Shown here piece after piece: positions 1-13,900 of a DNA stretch of 64,000 bases. The position numbers and the translations under genes were made by a program. How positions within the stretch are numbered: position 1 is the first letter of the stretch; every line of letters starts with the position of its first letter. The stretch spans positions 25,905,056 through 25,969,055 of the forward strand of contig JAVTVX010000010.1 of the NCBI GenBank assembly GCA_033439265.1, read 5' to 3'. This DNA is from Dillenia suffruticosa (Eukaryota > Streptophyta > Magnoliopsida > Dilleniales > Dilleniaceae). The notes below the pieces were generated by a model, which worked only from the letters and a program-made list of their open reading frames with translations, did no database searches and was not told where the DNA came from.

Positions 1-1508
1 TTATAATACTATTTCTGTCTTAAATTTTAAAAATTCACATGTTTTATCTTTTAAGATAAAAAAAAATCTGAACTCTTCAAATAAATGCGATAACTCTTTC
101 ACTCTCACTTAATGTCAATCAAGATTGACTCTATTTTTCGCTTTTGATCGAGTCTCTGATGATCTCCATTTCCGATCTCCAGCTTTCAAATCCATAATCC
201 ATACTTGACTTTACTCTCAAATTTCACTCATTCTCCATCTTTTCATTGTCTAAAATCGTTGATCTAAAATAAAATTTTTCTCGTTCTGTATCTCTCTCTA
301 TATCTAATACTATTTTCTTATTTATCTTCGAATTCAACATTTTTTGAATTGGATTTTAATTTCTAGGGTTTTGAAGGAATATTCTCATATCTCTGTGTCT
401 CTCTTTCTAGTGTAATTCTCCTGATTTTTAATTCGTCTAATTAATTATAATTTATGCAATTGCAGGTAATCGACCTTTGTTCTACAATCAAGATCTGTCT
501 CTGTCTGTCTCTCTTTTAGGTTTTGAAGTCTTTGGGTATTCAAGTTTGGCTCTTCATTTCTACGATGTGTAATCTTAAATCTAATTTATGCTCTCTTTCT
601 CTCCGATTCCCTAAATTTTGCGGTTTTTACTTTTTATTCATGCACTCTTTATACAATCATGTATTTTAATTATTTTTTAATTTATATATATTTTATTTGT
701 TCAAATTGTTTATATATTACTGGTTCTACTCAACATATCTTCGTCCTTTATATATTTAAAAGTTATATTTTCCTTCTTTGCTCTTACCTTAAAAATCCTC
801 TTAATTTTTTTTCTATGTATATGTATATATTTTTTCTTTTTGGCAATATTATGATTCATTTATTTTATTTTTACTTGTTAATATGAATTTTAAAAGTAAT
901 TATTAATTTTATATTTAATAAAATTTCATTTTTAAATTTTTATATAAAAATATGAAATTAATATATTCATTTTAGATATTAATTATATATATTAATTATT
1001 ATTAAAAATTAGCGATTCGACTATATTGACATAAGATTGAATCGGTTGATCCATAATTTTAAATTTTACTATTTGATTCGGTACAATTTTGATAACATTG
1101 CTAAAAAGACTCGTGTTGTTTTTTAAGATGATAATAACGACATGATTCATTTTTGATAAAAAAATTAATTTAATTTTTATATATTTTTCTCAAATCAAGC
1201 CAAATAAGATAAATTCAAATTAAGACAGATAAAAATTTACTAAACAAGCCTTAAATTACCACATTTTGTCTTTGAATTTTTTTAACATACCCAAGAAAAT
1301 TACTAAAACAATAAAACCAAATAATGTATAATGGAAAATTTTTCAGATAACTTTCTAAAAAGCTTGCTTGACGTGGCAATGGCATGCAAGGGATTCGGTT
1401 GATCTACTTAACTTCTGCTACACCTGATCTATTGGGTGTTTCAAATAACATTTATTAAAGTACATATTTTTATAAATATCCCATATTTATTTATTTTCCC
1501 ATAAAATA

Positions 1509-1532
1509 GAGAGAGAGAGAGAGAGAGAGAGG
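1509..1532. repeat. (GA)n microsatellite
   Basis: A pure GA dinucleotide run of about 12 units in AT-rich intergenic DNA, not next to a recognised gene. Confidence 0.95.
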
Positions 1533-4500
1533 TGCTATCAAATTTAACTTTAATAAATTAGTTCCAATTAAACTGATGAATTTGAAATTATGTTTTGAAA
1601 TAAACTATTTTAAATTTTATTAAATTCGATTTGAATTGAGTTAAATTTTTAAGAGATAAAATTTTTTTAGTATCTGTCGAGATCTTAGGGTTAGTGAATT
1701 TGTAATCATGAGTGAGCTTGCTCAGGAAGTCTTAATCATTATGTGAAGGCTAACGAAGGTCTTCAAACTCTTGAGATATTTGATTTTTCTTCACTAATTA
1801 ATTGTGACTCTCTTATTAAAATGGTTTAACTCTTTTTGGTATACCTTTTTCTTGAAGTGGGGTTTTTTCTTTTTTATTTTTACTATCAGTATCTAAAATT
1901 ATTTTTTAATTAACTCGATTTGAATATTTATGATTTCTTATTTAAAGAACGACTCTCACAATATAAATTTAAAATTTAATTAAAAAATCTAACATTTTAT
2001 CTTATCTAATTATCTTAACTATATATTGGTGGGGTTTTATCTGCTCCATATTATGATGTTGTTTGCTATATATATTAAGTTTTTTTTTTTCAATTAAAAT
2101 TTCAGTACTACCTTTTGTGCGTACTGACTCACAACACATTGCTCGTACAAGAGCACAATTCAATGACTCATTGTTCTAAGTAATAAATTCCAAGCTGAGA
2201 ATAGTACCACATAGCAACTCCAATTCCATGTCTGTTCATAATATTGAAAATTCTCGACATAAATAATATTTTTATTAAAAAAATGAAAAGATAGGACTAT
2301 AAAATTTCATTCATTATCTTGTCAGAAAGCCTTTCAATCAGATAGTGAGAGCGATCTTAGCTTAGTGTCCCATTCCTGATGAAGGATAAGATTGCCACTT
2401 ACTTCTATGGCACATCTGCGGTTTTATGATCTTTCGCTTTTGTGAATTACATGAATATACTCGATCTGAAATTCAAATTTAGTATTAAGCTTGAGTCAAA
2501 TATTAACTAATTATTTTGATATATTTTTGAGTTAACTAATTCCTAATAAGTCTATTGACTAAATAAAATTTTAAATTTAAGTTTTTTTTTGTTATATAAG
2601 AATTCGAATTCTAGATCTCAATATTGGGAAAGGGAGATTGTGACTATTAGGCCGTCTCCTTTGGGACTTTCAAATTCAAGTTTTGTGAATAGAGAAAATA
2701 GACACGAAATAGTTATATCCTTTAAAAACTGTGAATTAGATTTAATCGGATCCATTATGATTACCGGACAATAATGATTTTTTTTTTTTTTTTTTACCGT
2801 CGACAATGATTTATAAAATGTACTGCGGAGGGGACAATTCAGCAATTTGGGCCTAGTTTGGACCGGGCCAAGTGCCCTTGTTTAAAGCTTAAGGATTGGG
2901 CTTTGCCCAATTTCCACATAACTCAATTTGGACCTCATCTGTAGGTAAAGCATGGAGCGATCAAAATGCGTAACCATCTTGGAAGCCGCCCACATCTGTG
3001 ACAAGTCTATCCTACGATCTCCAAGCATTTGTTACCTGCACAATTTTCATAAGGATTTCTTATGTTATTGTCATGAAGATTGCCCCGAACCTACATTGGA
3101 TAAGGTTAACGATTCGTGTGGTTTAAGACAAAAGCGATGTGAGGGCAGTCTCAATAATCATCAAAGAAATCTCCTAAGAACGGTTTAGTAGTCATAATTC
3201 TCCTCCCTTAATCATAAAATCCAAAATTCGAATTATTGTATAATCAAAAAATAATTATCGAAGAAAGAGATTCAATGTTTTTTGGGTCGGTTTTCAAGGG
3301 GACAGTCTAGAAGTATAAACTTCTCTTCCCAACTTGATGATTTCAGATTCAAATTTTTACACAACAAAAAAAAAATATCTTTTGGGCAGGGGTGGGGAGA
3401 AAAAACTGAATGTCTAAAATCATGCATCAAAGCCCAAAAATGTGACTAGAATATATGGAATTGTGTGTATATATACTTTTTAATACTATATTAATTGGTG
3501 TTTGAAATCATATTCTGATTAATTCGATTCACTATTTATAGTGACCCATTTAAGGGGTTACCCTTTCAATATAATTTTTTTCATACCCAAATCACGAGCC
3601 GAATTCGAAAACTTGATTAAAATATTTAGCGTCACATCTCACTGGACCAACTATCCGTTAGTTGTGTATGCATATATATACACACACACATATAATATTG
3701 GTAAAAGTGATTTTGCTAAATAGATACTTATATATATATATTCTTTTATGATAGTTAACCGACCGGTAACAATCAATTTATTAATTATGACTAATTCGAC
3801 TTGAGTTAATGTCAAATCTATTAAGATGCGAACTTTTTCGATATTTATTTTTTTTATATTTAAAACTCAAATCTAAAAAAAATGTTTAAGAAAATTCAAT
3901 ATTTTTATCATTAAACTAACAAAATGTTAGTATTTTTATATATATTATGTGTGTGTCAGAGTATATAGAATCTAAATATGAATAGTCCCAATTAGGTAAA
4001 AATTTTTGAAATGATATCAAAAATTTGTAAAGTATCGAATCTTCGTTTCTACAAACGCAAAAATTTACGGGTTGGTGAAATAATTGCTTTTTCATTGTAT
4101 AACTCAATCTTTTTTAAAGCAAAAAGAAAGAAAAAAAAGAAGTCTATATAAAAGTTCTCTACCTAACATAAGCATTTTAATTAAAACTATAGTTTTATAT
4201 TAATAATGATCTATTTCGAGACGACCTCCATTTTTTATATTTTATTTATAATATTTATTAATTACAAAATTTTAGTAAAATAATAAAAAATTTTACAATT
4301 AAAGTCATATTTCTCTAAAAATAATATAAAATACTCTCTGTATCAAAGTAAACTTAGAGCTCTGGTTGAATATGTCAAAGTAAACTTATTAAGTCTTGTT
4401 GAATTTATGATACCAAAACATACGCTATTATTGTGTCATTAAAATATAATACCATTTTTTTTAGCTTGAGTTACAAAAAGGGATAAAAATAATACAGAAA

Positions 4501-5599
4501 AAGAAAAATAAGAATTTATAAGAATATGAAAAATAAAATAAAAATGTGGCAAAATATGTAAATATAAAAACCGTAAAGTTTTTTATGTAAATATTAATTA
4601 TTTTATAGAAATAATAGAATAATCATATTTTATAATAAAAAATTAAAATTATCAAATGTATAATTATTAATTACAAGACAAATCATATAAAAATAAAAAT
4701 TATAATTAAATAAACAAATAATGTATTTAAAGTGAGAAACTTATAAATATAAAAAAATATAAAGATTTTTTTTTATAAATATTAATTAATTTAATATCAT
4801 TTTGGAAATCCGAAGAGAAACTCTTGTATATCATAGGCTAAAGTATAATTTATTTTATTAATTGCCCAAATACTAAAATAAAAAAAACTTGTTTGTAATA
4901 TGAAAAATAGTACAAAGCTAAACCGAAAAAATGTGTATACGACACAAATAGAAACAAACATAGTTTTCATATTAATTGACCTAATAACATTTTTACATCG
5001 TGCAATTTTGAGTTTAATTATAATTATAATTTATTTAATATCGTATAATAAAATTTTACTGCTCACTATCGAATTTTTCGATATGCAATCTATAACGATG
5101 ATATATTTTATTTCACGGTTTTAGGAGAATTTTTTAATATACGGTTTTAACAAATTAATTTATATATAATAATTTAAAAAAAATCTCGTATTTAAATTTT
5201 CAGTATAAGAAAACAAACATCAAGAGAATTTTGTTTTTAAAGAGTATAATCCGATTTCAAAATGAATTTAGTAGGATTCAAAATGATTATCGGATACCGA
5301 AAGTTTATTAAAAAATAATTATAATCATATTCTTTTAATTATTTTCATAAAACTCAAGATTTTCATCTAAATTCTTTTATTTTAATTAAAAGTTATTACA
5401 AAAATAAAAATAAAAATAAAATATCATGTTTATGAAAAATAGTAAAAATAATAAAATATCCGAAATATTAACCAAATACATAAATTTAGGGTAAAATTTT
5501 ATAAGTCTTGATTCTTATCCAACAATTATTATTTTTTATAAAATGAGATGATAGGCGACGGATGACAGTTAAAATTGAGATACAATTATTACAAATTCT

Positions 5600-5609
5600 C
5601 ACACGTGTG
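5600..5609. promoter_or_regulatory. Palindromic G-box (CACACGTGTG)
   Basis: A perfect 10-bp palindrome with a CACGTG core, the binding site type of plant bHLH and bZIP factors. No gene start is recognised within 2 kb, so its function is doubtful. Confidence 0.3.
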
Positions 5610-5984
5610 GTTGTGTATCCGGACAGCTTTATAAGAAAGTAGGATTAACTCTCAATTATTGTGATTTATTTTATGATTAAATAGAAAAGTGTTATTCTTA
5701 TTTTATTGTATAATTTTAGGTGATGAATTTCTTAATTAAAAAAAAAAAAAAAACTCCGAAAATTTACAAGGGAGTAAAAAAAAGGAAAGGACAATTGATT
5801 TTACGCTGGTGTGGCATTAATGTCATTCCATGGTGGTCCCAATACCGTGAGCTCACCACCATAGTCGGTTACCCAAATTGTCAAAAGAATTGAAACGTGT
5901 CACCTCCTCGTTGGCTACCTTGAATCCAAGAAAATTCAATCTTCCGTGAAAAGAAAAATGCGTTGATTGTGAGGCAAAGCACAC

Positions 5985-6145
5985 GCAACCACTCCCTCTC
6001 TCTCTCTCTCTCGCGAAACACACTATCGGCGCGACGCACGCCTCCAGCGCATGTTAGCCCCCAACCAGCCGCCTGACCCAACACCACACGCACCGTTTGC
6101 ACGCTTCCGCACGTGCCGAGAGAACTACCCTACGCACACCGCACT
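5985..6145. other. GC-rich island with CT tract and G-box
   Basis: About 160 bp of CpG-rich sequence containing a CT run (5996-6012), repeated CGCACG-type words and a GCACGTGC palindrome (6109-6116), inside DNA that is otherwise very AT-rich. It resembles a plant core promoter or leader. The open frame across it on the minus strand (73 codons) has an Arg-Glu repeat that comes only from the CT run, so I do not call a gene. Confidence 0.4.
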
Positions 6146-7453
6146 TCAAATATTAAATAAAAATGCTATTTATTTACTACATTTTTTTTAAAAAAAATTT
6201 TCCCTAATTTTTTATCCAAAATTTATTATGATTAAAACGTAAAATATTTTCATGATATATAAAAATATCTCAATTCATTTTCAGTTCAATCATTACGTGA
6301 TTTTTTTAATCGATAAAAATATTAATAAAAGATGTAGAGTGCTTGAAATTAATATTTTTAATTTATAGAAAAATTACCCAAATAATTGATAGAATCATAA
6401 CTAATATACTTGATTTTTTTATAATTATAATATTATATTTAATAGAGAAAAATTATTTATAAAAGTAAATACGATTTTATATACAATTACAGATATATTG
6501 CTGCACATGCCCTCCAACTCTCCTGGGGAGAGTGAGACCAGCCAAACCATTATAAATGGCGAGATAATTTTCATTTAAATTTATACTTTATATTTTTTTA
6601 ATTTTCACTATCAGTATCTAAATTTTACCTAACTAATTCAGTTCAAATATTATTGAATCCATTTTTATATATTGATTTTTTTAAATCTTTTTTTATTATT
6701 TTCAAAGTTTAACTCGAGACCTTTAATTAACGGATAGAATATCCGATCACTCAATTTTAAGGAATTTGATATTATACTCTGTATTTGATTTACATATGAA
6801 ATCATTTTCGTCAAGAGCATTATCACCGACCAAATACAATTATTCCTGATATTTTACGTTAAACCATTAGAATAAAAAGAAAAATATTTTTTATGATATA
6901 CAGTAGGGTCTTAATACATTTAACTTTTCAAGTTTTTTTTCGAATTATTAAATATTATTCTTATCGATAACAATGTTAATAAAAAGATAAGGCCCCAAAA
7001 AATTATTATCTTATTTAATAAAAAATTACCCAATAGAATCATTTAAAATTTATATTTTTTTATTTAATTTACATATGAAATCATTAATACATGTTTGTTG
7101 AGAGTATTATTCTCCGACCAAATATAAATAATTCTAAAACAAGAAAAAAGCCAAATATGAGAAAAATACAATTTTTTTTTTATATTTTTATGTTTACCAA
7201 TTATTACCAACCTAAACCTGTTAGATGCCCTAAGTATATTATCTCAATTTATCTTTATTTTTATAATTTACTTAAAATATTTTTCAATTAAAAATTTTAA
7301 ATATCCACTTTTTCTAAATTAAACTTTGAAATTTTAAATTAATAACAAAGAAGTTCACAGAATGCTTTTTATGTTTGTGTTTTCTGAAAAAGCGAACGAA
7401 AAAAAAAAAAAAATCTGACAAATACTAACAGAAGCACATACGTGTAAGAGACG

Positions 7454-7461
7454 GCACGTGC
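7454..7461. promoter_or_regulatory. G-box GCACGTGC upstream of the PHD gene
   Basis: A palindromic CACGTG core about 500 bp before the coding start at 7957 and about 160 bp before the GA tract. The position suits a proximal promoter element. The assignment is by motif and position only. Confidence 0.4.
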
Positions 7462-7619
7462 GAATAACCCACGCTGCTTTTGGCTTATTTCCTCCGCAGC
7501 TTCACGCATACAATACGGACACACTCCCCTAAAATTTGAACCTTCATTTAAAGGAAAAAAAAAAAAAAAAGAAAAGGAGAAAACCAAATCTTGAAATTAA
7601 TTTTATTTTCCACATTTTT

Positions 7620-7643
7620 AGAGAGAGAGAGAGAGAGAGAGAG
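7620..7643 (+). repeat. (GA)n tract at the PHD gene 5' end
   Basis: About 12 GA units followed by leader-like sequence. GA/CT tracts sit next to several gene 5' ends in this window and are common in plant leaders and promoters. Confidence 0.9.
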
Positions 7644-7912
7644 TTTACGCTATTAAGCACAGGAAAAGAAATATAGCACATCCGTCTGCAAACAGTGTTG
7701 CTGTTGTTTGTCGTCGTCGTCGTCCCCTCCCTCAATTCTTCGGCGATTTTCTATTCCTCTTTTCAGATCCTCTGTAATTTTTTTGGAGAGAGAGAGACAG
7801 AGGGTTGTGTGTTTTGTGTGTGTGCCAAATATTACGGTGGGTTAAGAATTGATTCAGTAATTAAAAAGAAAAAAAACCCTAATATTTGTTTTGAGTGTTT
7901 GACGATTGGGGC

Positions 7913-7957
7913 ATGCGAAGTTTGATGATCAACTTGCTCTCTTGGATCAATCGGTGA
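7913..7957 (+). CDS. Upstream ORF (14 codons) overlapping the PHD start
   Basis: An ATG at 7913 opens a 14-residue frame (MRSLMINLLSWINR) whose TGA stop (7955-7957) shares one base with the main ATG (7957-7959), in a TGATG arrangement. A ribosome translating the uORF would end exactly on the main start, an arrangement compatible with reinitiation or with repression of the main frame. The geometry is read directly from the sequence. Translation is inferred. Confidence 0.5.
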   Translation: MRSLMINLLSWINR

Positions 7958-10900
7958 TGACGAAGCGCAAGGAGCGAACCCTAATTGACTTGTTGAATGC
8001 CACACAATTGATTTTCGAACCGGAGGCATGTAATTTTGCTTCTCTCTCTGTTTTGAAATTAGGGTTTCTGAATTTGCTAGTATTTGAATTCTTTTTTATT
8101 TCAGTTTTTAATTCTATGTACGTAATTTTATTGATTGGGCGTGTATCTGTTGGAAGGATACAATTTCTTGGGGGAGGGATTTGATGTTTTTGTAATTGCA
8201 GCTGATTTTTTATTTGTGAACAATCATATTGTTGAAATTAGGGTTTTGGGTCATTTGAGTGTTGTCATTGTTTATGCGCATTTTCTGTTTTTTCTTTTCT
8301 ATTTGTGATTCCTTTCAGACTAATTTCTCTATGGATATGTAGGAGTACATGTAATTGTGTTTATGTTTGTAATGAAAATGCGAAATTTATTAGAACTTTG
8401 CATGATGGAAGGACTGATACTGGTTATTTTCTTGTAGTTGCTCTTTAACGTTGTCTATTAATGTTCATTTTAGATCACTCCAGTCTTGAGAGGGAGTTGC
8501 CGCATGCAGGGGCCTGTAGAGGAGACAGCTTATGATAATCGGTCAAATACGGTGAGATAACAAGGGTAATTTGCTTCTGTCTTGTAGAATTTCCTTGTTC
8601 GTTGTTGTTGTCGTCGTCTTCGTCATCATCATCATCATTATTATTTGTGTTGGACCATGCCATTGCAAGAGAATTCCCGATAAGTTTAGCTATGTCAACC
8701 TGATTACTTGTTACAAGCAAAGTTTACATGAATGTGGCTGTTGTCAACCAAGAGACCCTCTAATTGGGGGGTGGGGCGAGAGAGAGAGAGAGCGCCCTCT
8801 TACCCTTTTTTATCCATTTTGCATTGCAAGCATGTGCTTGATGCAGTTATTTTCCTACTTTTTTGGCTTGGCTTATCTTTCTTAACAGAAGGTGTCTCAA
8901 TCTGTTTTTTGAGTGAATTGGCCACTACATTTCATGGCTATTCTCAGTGAGAAATAAATTAGTTTGTTTACATATTTTGCGAGGATATGGGGACGCAATG
9001 GTTTTTGAACCTTGATGTACCATAGTTGGGTTAGGGGTTCTGAATCCTCTTACGTGACCTGTTGTGGCAAAGCACATAGGGTCACTATACTGCAAGTCCC
9101 AGAGTTTGTTTTTTCTTTTCCCTTGGATATAAACAAATAAAACCTAAATGTGCAAAGGGTTTACTGAAAAGACACAATAGGTGGATGACTTTTTCTCCTA
9201 GAATTAGGAAAGAAGCAAAGGAGATATAAAAGTGAAGAACAATTTTTTTCTTAGCCCTGCTATATGTTATCTAAAGAAGAATTCTAGATATTAAATTCTT
9301 GCAAGGCACAACACCATGAAAAACTAATCAAGACAGATTTTATCCCAAAAGAGCAGCATGGTGAAAAGAATTCTTGTCAATGAGTTCTTATGTCTTTAGC
9401 GGGCACCAAATTAAATTTGTCACACATCTCTCTTATAGTTTTTTCTCTTCATTTTTCCAACATCTTTGTCTTTTAAATAGGAGGAAAGTTTTTCAGATTT
9501 GTTCAAATACTTGTAACTGTGACATAGAGTGATTTAAAAGAATATCTTCAGATCTTATTTGTCTCTTGGCATTTATTGTTGTAGGAGATGAAGCTCTATG
9601 CGGTCTTGCTGGGATCTGAAAAAAGAAAAAACATGTTAGAGTATTCTATTTTTTGATCCCTCCTTTCTAGGTCATTGGAAGGTTGGAAAGAGTTTAGCAA
9701 CCTATGAATGCCAAACCTTTTCCCTAAGGAATCTATAAAGGTGAAAATTTTTAGAGATGGACAACACTTTGAGGAAATGCATTGTGAGGATAATAATTGC
9801 GATGCTGGCAAGGATAAATAGTAGGAAGTGAACTTGTCCTATTTCTATTTTATCTTTTCTCTCCAAAAGCAAATGATGAACCATTCCCTACATTAGAATT
9901 CATTTGAGGGAAATTGTACCCTAATGATTCATGATTTTCTGCTCAACTAATAGATGGGACGTTGAAGTTTTCCCATCCCCTTTTGTAACAATCAAAAAAG
10001 AATGAATTTTTAGGGGCTTGCATCAATATAACCTTGATGTACCATTTATTTATATGTAGGCCATATTTTCCCTAATTGTTCTAGAGAGAATTTTGGTCCA
10101 TGTTGAATTATTAAAGCTATGCAACAGAAATGAGGTAACTGCTTGCCAGTTTCATTTTTTGGGCAAATCAGGTGTAAAGGCTGAAGAACACAGGTCTGTA
10201 AATTCAAATATACGATAGGAGTTATTCATTCGTTGTAAATAGCAGAATAAGATGATCTTTCGTTGAAGTTATTTAGTTCAATTAGCTAACTGGATTAATT
10301 ATTCTGATTGATAAATGAGGTTTCCAATGTCTCTGCAGCTGTTTCTTCCAGTTTCCTTTCTTATTTTTTGCTGTTTGACTTTTGCTTTTTAGGTGTCATC
10401 TGCTGATAAAAAAGAATTTAGTAGGCATTCCTTAAGAAAGAAAGTCCATAGGGGAGCAGAATCTGGCACGTGTAACGTGTGCTCCACTCCTTGCACATCT
10501 TGTATGCATTTTGACAGGGCCTTTATGGCGTCAAAGATGGACCTATCTTCTGATGATACCTGTCACCAAAAAGCTGCGAGTCAATACTCTAATTGTAATG
10601 GGGGTGCCTTACCACCTTTTAGATCATCTGATGATGAGCAGCATACCACCAGTGAAACCAGTAATCTACTCAGTGTTAATTCAAGTCACGATTCTTTCTC
10701 TGAGAATGCAGAAAGCAAACAAATGTTTAGGGCTTCTGATATATCTGACGCCCCTGAAGATATTGAGATGCTTCCAAAGCCGTCCTCTGGTGGAGGTGCT
10801 GGAAGGAATGAGCTTTCTTCAGAGCAACAGTTTGTTTCTAATGAGGCAGCATTCTCCAGTAAGCATGTCTTATGGAAAAGTTTGGAGGGCCATGATGATA

Positions 10901-13900
10901 ATATTTCGAGTGCCAGTGGAACTGATGATGCACACATTATAGTAGCAAAGTATTGTCACAGTGATGTAGATAAAAAGAACATATCCGGTAGTTCAGCTTT
11001 AGTTAGTAGTTTAGTTCCAGAAAAGCTTTTTGAGAAGACAGTTAGTCATCAAACAGATTCCAGCAGTATAGTAAATCACTGTGATTTTGACGAGAATGGA
11101 AAAAACACCAATGAACACAGTAGATGTGCAGACGAACTTACAGGAAAGGTGCTTCCTGTGAGTTCATCTAATGCATTACTACAAAACAAATTAGATATAT
11201 CAGATCTTCATCCATCAGAAGATGGAGAGAAAAGCACTGGCTTGCAGAAAGCAAGAACTTCCCGGTCTAGGAGTAATAAAGCTCTCTCATCCGGACCTAG
11301 TCTGAAGGATTTTGGATATTCTAATCTCGGCGAAGAATTGCCTGAAAACTCAATGAAGAAGTCAGGCCTGGACATAGCAAGTGGTCAGAAACCTGTTTCT
11401 GGGAACTTTGCTGATAATTCAGAAAATAACAGTAGTCTTGATGGTAATAGTAACCATGATGAAACAATGAAAAGCAGTTCTAAGATAGAAACAGCAAGTG
11501 ACACTGATAAGCAGCACCTGCCAGGTGAAACTTTCAGAAGTCCAGACCAAGTTGAACTTGTCGAGAATATCTGTGGATCTGTTCCTTCACCTGATTTGCG
11601 GGAACGTGCCATCAATTCAACACAGGATGCTGAGAGTGATGAATCAGATATGGTGGAGCACGATGTATGTATCACTACTCTTTCTGTGTTTGAGTTGAGT
11701 TTTAAATTTTATTGTCTGATTTTTTTAATTAAAAAAGGTACCTGCACCTTTTTTTTTCCTCAAGCATTCTAATTACTTGAAGCCATGTCACTGATGCCTT
11801 AAGCTCCTTAGGGTTTGATGATTTACATGTTTTTTCCCTCTTTATTATCACATATATGTGGAAAAACTTTTGAGCTTCTTGTAGAATGTGTAGTTCCTAT
11901 TGTAGTTATTTGGCTGTGTCTGGGATATTTTGATTGTTAAAAAATGACTAGGAATGCTCCAGTGTGCTCGAGGGTGACATTAAGCGGTTAGATAGGTTCT
12001 GTTGGTTGGGTTGTATTCGTTAAACAAGCAAATCAGTGCTGTCATCATCATTATGCTATCTTTTCAGCCTATGATGATGGCCTTGGTCTCAAGATTGGAA
12101 ACATGATCACTTTTAACTGACCTACCAATTCAGTATTCTTGAATGGCCTGAAAAATCTGGGTAACACTTCTGTGTCTGCCTTAAAAAACTTTCCTCGGCA
12201 AAGGCATTGTCCATCTTTAACTATATTGTCTTAGATGTTTGATGATCTATGATTCCTGCTGATGTGGTTTTATTTAGGTTTGTGGAAGTCCGCTGCTCTC
12301 AATGATATCCAACTTAGGCTCCACATGATTTTTTCCTCTTCTTTTTGAACTGAAAAATATCATACTGAGATTTAGTGTTAGAGTTTATCTCTTTAATAGC
12401 CACATGTGATTATTGAGCCTTGTCCATCCCGCCGGTCTCATGCTGGAGATGCCACTTGTCACATCTCCCCCTTTTAGTTTTTTAAACACTGAACACTTGC
12501 AGATCCCAGGTACTTTTTCAAACACTCTTTATAAAATTGAGATGCTTGCATTGTTTGAGATGGATTCCTATTTGAAAGAATATATAGTAATAGTTGTATT
12601 TGAACCAAATAGTTGTTTACTTACTAATTTGCTGTAGTTATAGAAGAAAATATTAACACAATATGAATTATATATGTGCATAAACATAATATTATTTAAC
12701 TGCTTTCTCTTACCTTAATGTCCTACTTTAAAATTTATCCAAAACATTTCTCTGTGTATTGTGCCTCATAGATTGAGCCTTGTTTTGTATGGAGATCAAT
12801 AAATGTGTGGAGCATTTTATTCATATTAACTAAGTTCTAAAGGCTTCGAGGGGAGGCAACTGTTATTTGGGGAGTAATAAAAGAAATGATGGTGTATTGA
12901 CTAAACATGATACATGTTAAGACCATAAGAAAGAAGATGGTAGACGCTGTTATGTTAGTGAGCCTGGGGATGCTTGAGAACCTAGTTGTCTATGAGAGGA
13001 GGGTGATAGATTGAAAATCAGGTTACCTTGTTAGAAGGATCCCTTGTAGAACTAAAGGTTCCTCAGGGTGGTTAATAATAAGATGTCTACAAATTTTGGT
13101 CTTGTTTTGCATTCAGATGAGAATGGTGCAATAGCTCCTTAGGTTGGGCAGTAGATAGATGAGTGCCATTTGGCCCTTCTTTCCATGTTGTGAATGTGTC
13201 TGGTGTTTGGGATTTGAATGGGAAACCCAGGGCATTGTTATTATCCATGGTCTCATTTGCTGCATATTCGTCCACTGTGCTTGAAGAACGAGGAGGGGCC
13301 TTCTGTGAAGTGTGTTCGTTGCTTGTGTAGTACACAATAGTCGAAGGTCAGTGCCAAAAGCAGGCAGTATCTATACTAATACTCAAGCTGATTAGCAATG
13401 TCATGTTTGTTGGTGGTTGCTGGAGACTAAGGTATGATATTACCTTGCTATCATTCCTCCGTCCTTTAGGTCATGGGTTTTCCACTCTAACTGGTTGTAA
13501 AGGAAAAAGGAAGAATGCTGTCAAGGGGATGTGTGCTCAAATGGGTGAATTCAATTCTCTTAAGACTTGGCCCTTGGATTAGGTTTTCACAATGATGCAG
13601 GTTGCCAGGCTGTTTGAAAGCTGGGAGTCACTGTGTTGCTACAATGTTGGCTCTTGAATTAGGTTTTTTTGAGATGCAGCAGGTTGCCAAGTTGTTGTTT
13701 GAAGTCTATGAAATGGAGGCACTGCGTTGGTCAACTGATGGATAGAAAGGGGAATAATAGTGTGCTTATAAGGGTCTTTCTAGGAGAAATGTGGGCTAAG
13801 GCTAGAAGAGGGCTGAGGAGAGCAGAGTTTGATATCAGTTATGAGACAAAAGGTCTAAGATGGAGCAGTGGGCATGGATGAATTTCGGTTATTATGCTGT

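Larger units (their letters stand above)
1..7600. other. AT-rich intergenic DNA without a convincing gene
   Basis: No open frame here shows a recognisable domain or convincing splicing. Bases 100-600 are pyrimidine-rich with 'ctagggtttt' and 'ttgcag/gtaa' motifs, as in a plant 5' leader, but no coding exon follows. A frame at 2952-3188 (78 codons, begins MERSKCVTILEA) is open by itself but matches nothing I know. The rest is poly-A/T, (TA)n and short GA tracts, plus scattered low-complexity blocks with phrases such as 'cgaactcgag' that recur elsewhere in the window and are probably old dispersed repeats. A GC-rich patch at 5985-6145 stands out. Confidence 0.6.

Noticed and set aside
4337-4400. 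Sequence starting TACTCTCTGTATCAAAGTAA, like a Stowaway-type end
   Set aside because: No matching inverted end or TA duplication could be found nearby.
6000-6102. Minus-strand 73-codon frame with an Arg-Glu repeat
   Set aside because: The repeat is only the translation of a CT microsatellite, and the rest matches no known protein. It is also open by virtue of the GC-rich patch.
8571-8885. Plus frame of 104 codons with a Val/Ile-rich run
   Set aside because: It lies wholly inside intron 2 of the PHD gene, and its hydrophobic run comes from GTC/ATC trinucleotide repeats.
13087-13337. Overlapping minus frames in PHD gene intron 3
   Set aside because: No recognisable domain and no splice support. 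Possibly remains of an old insertion, but no family could be named.
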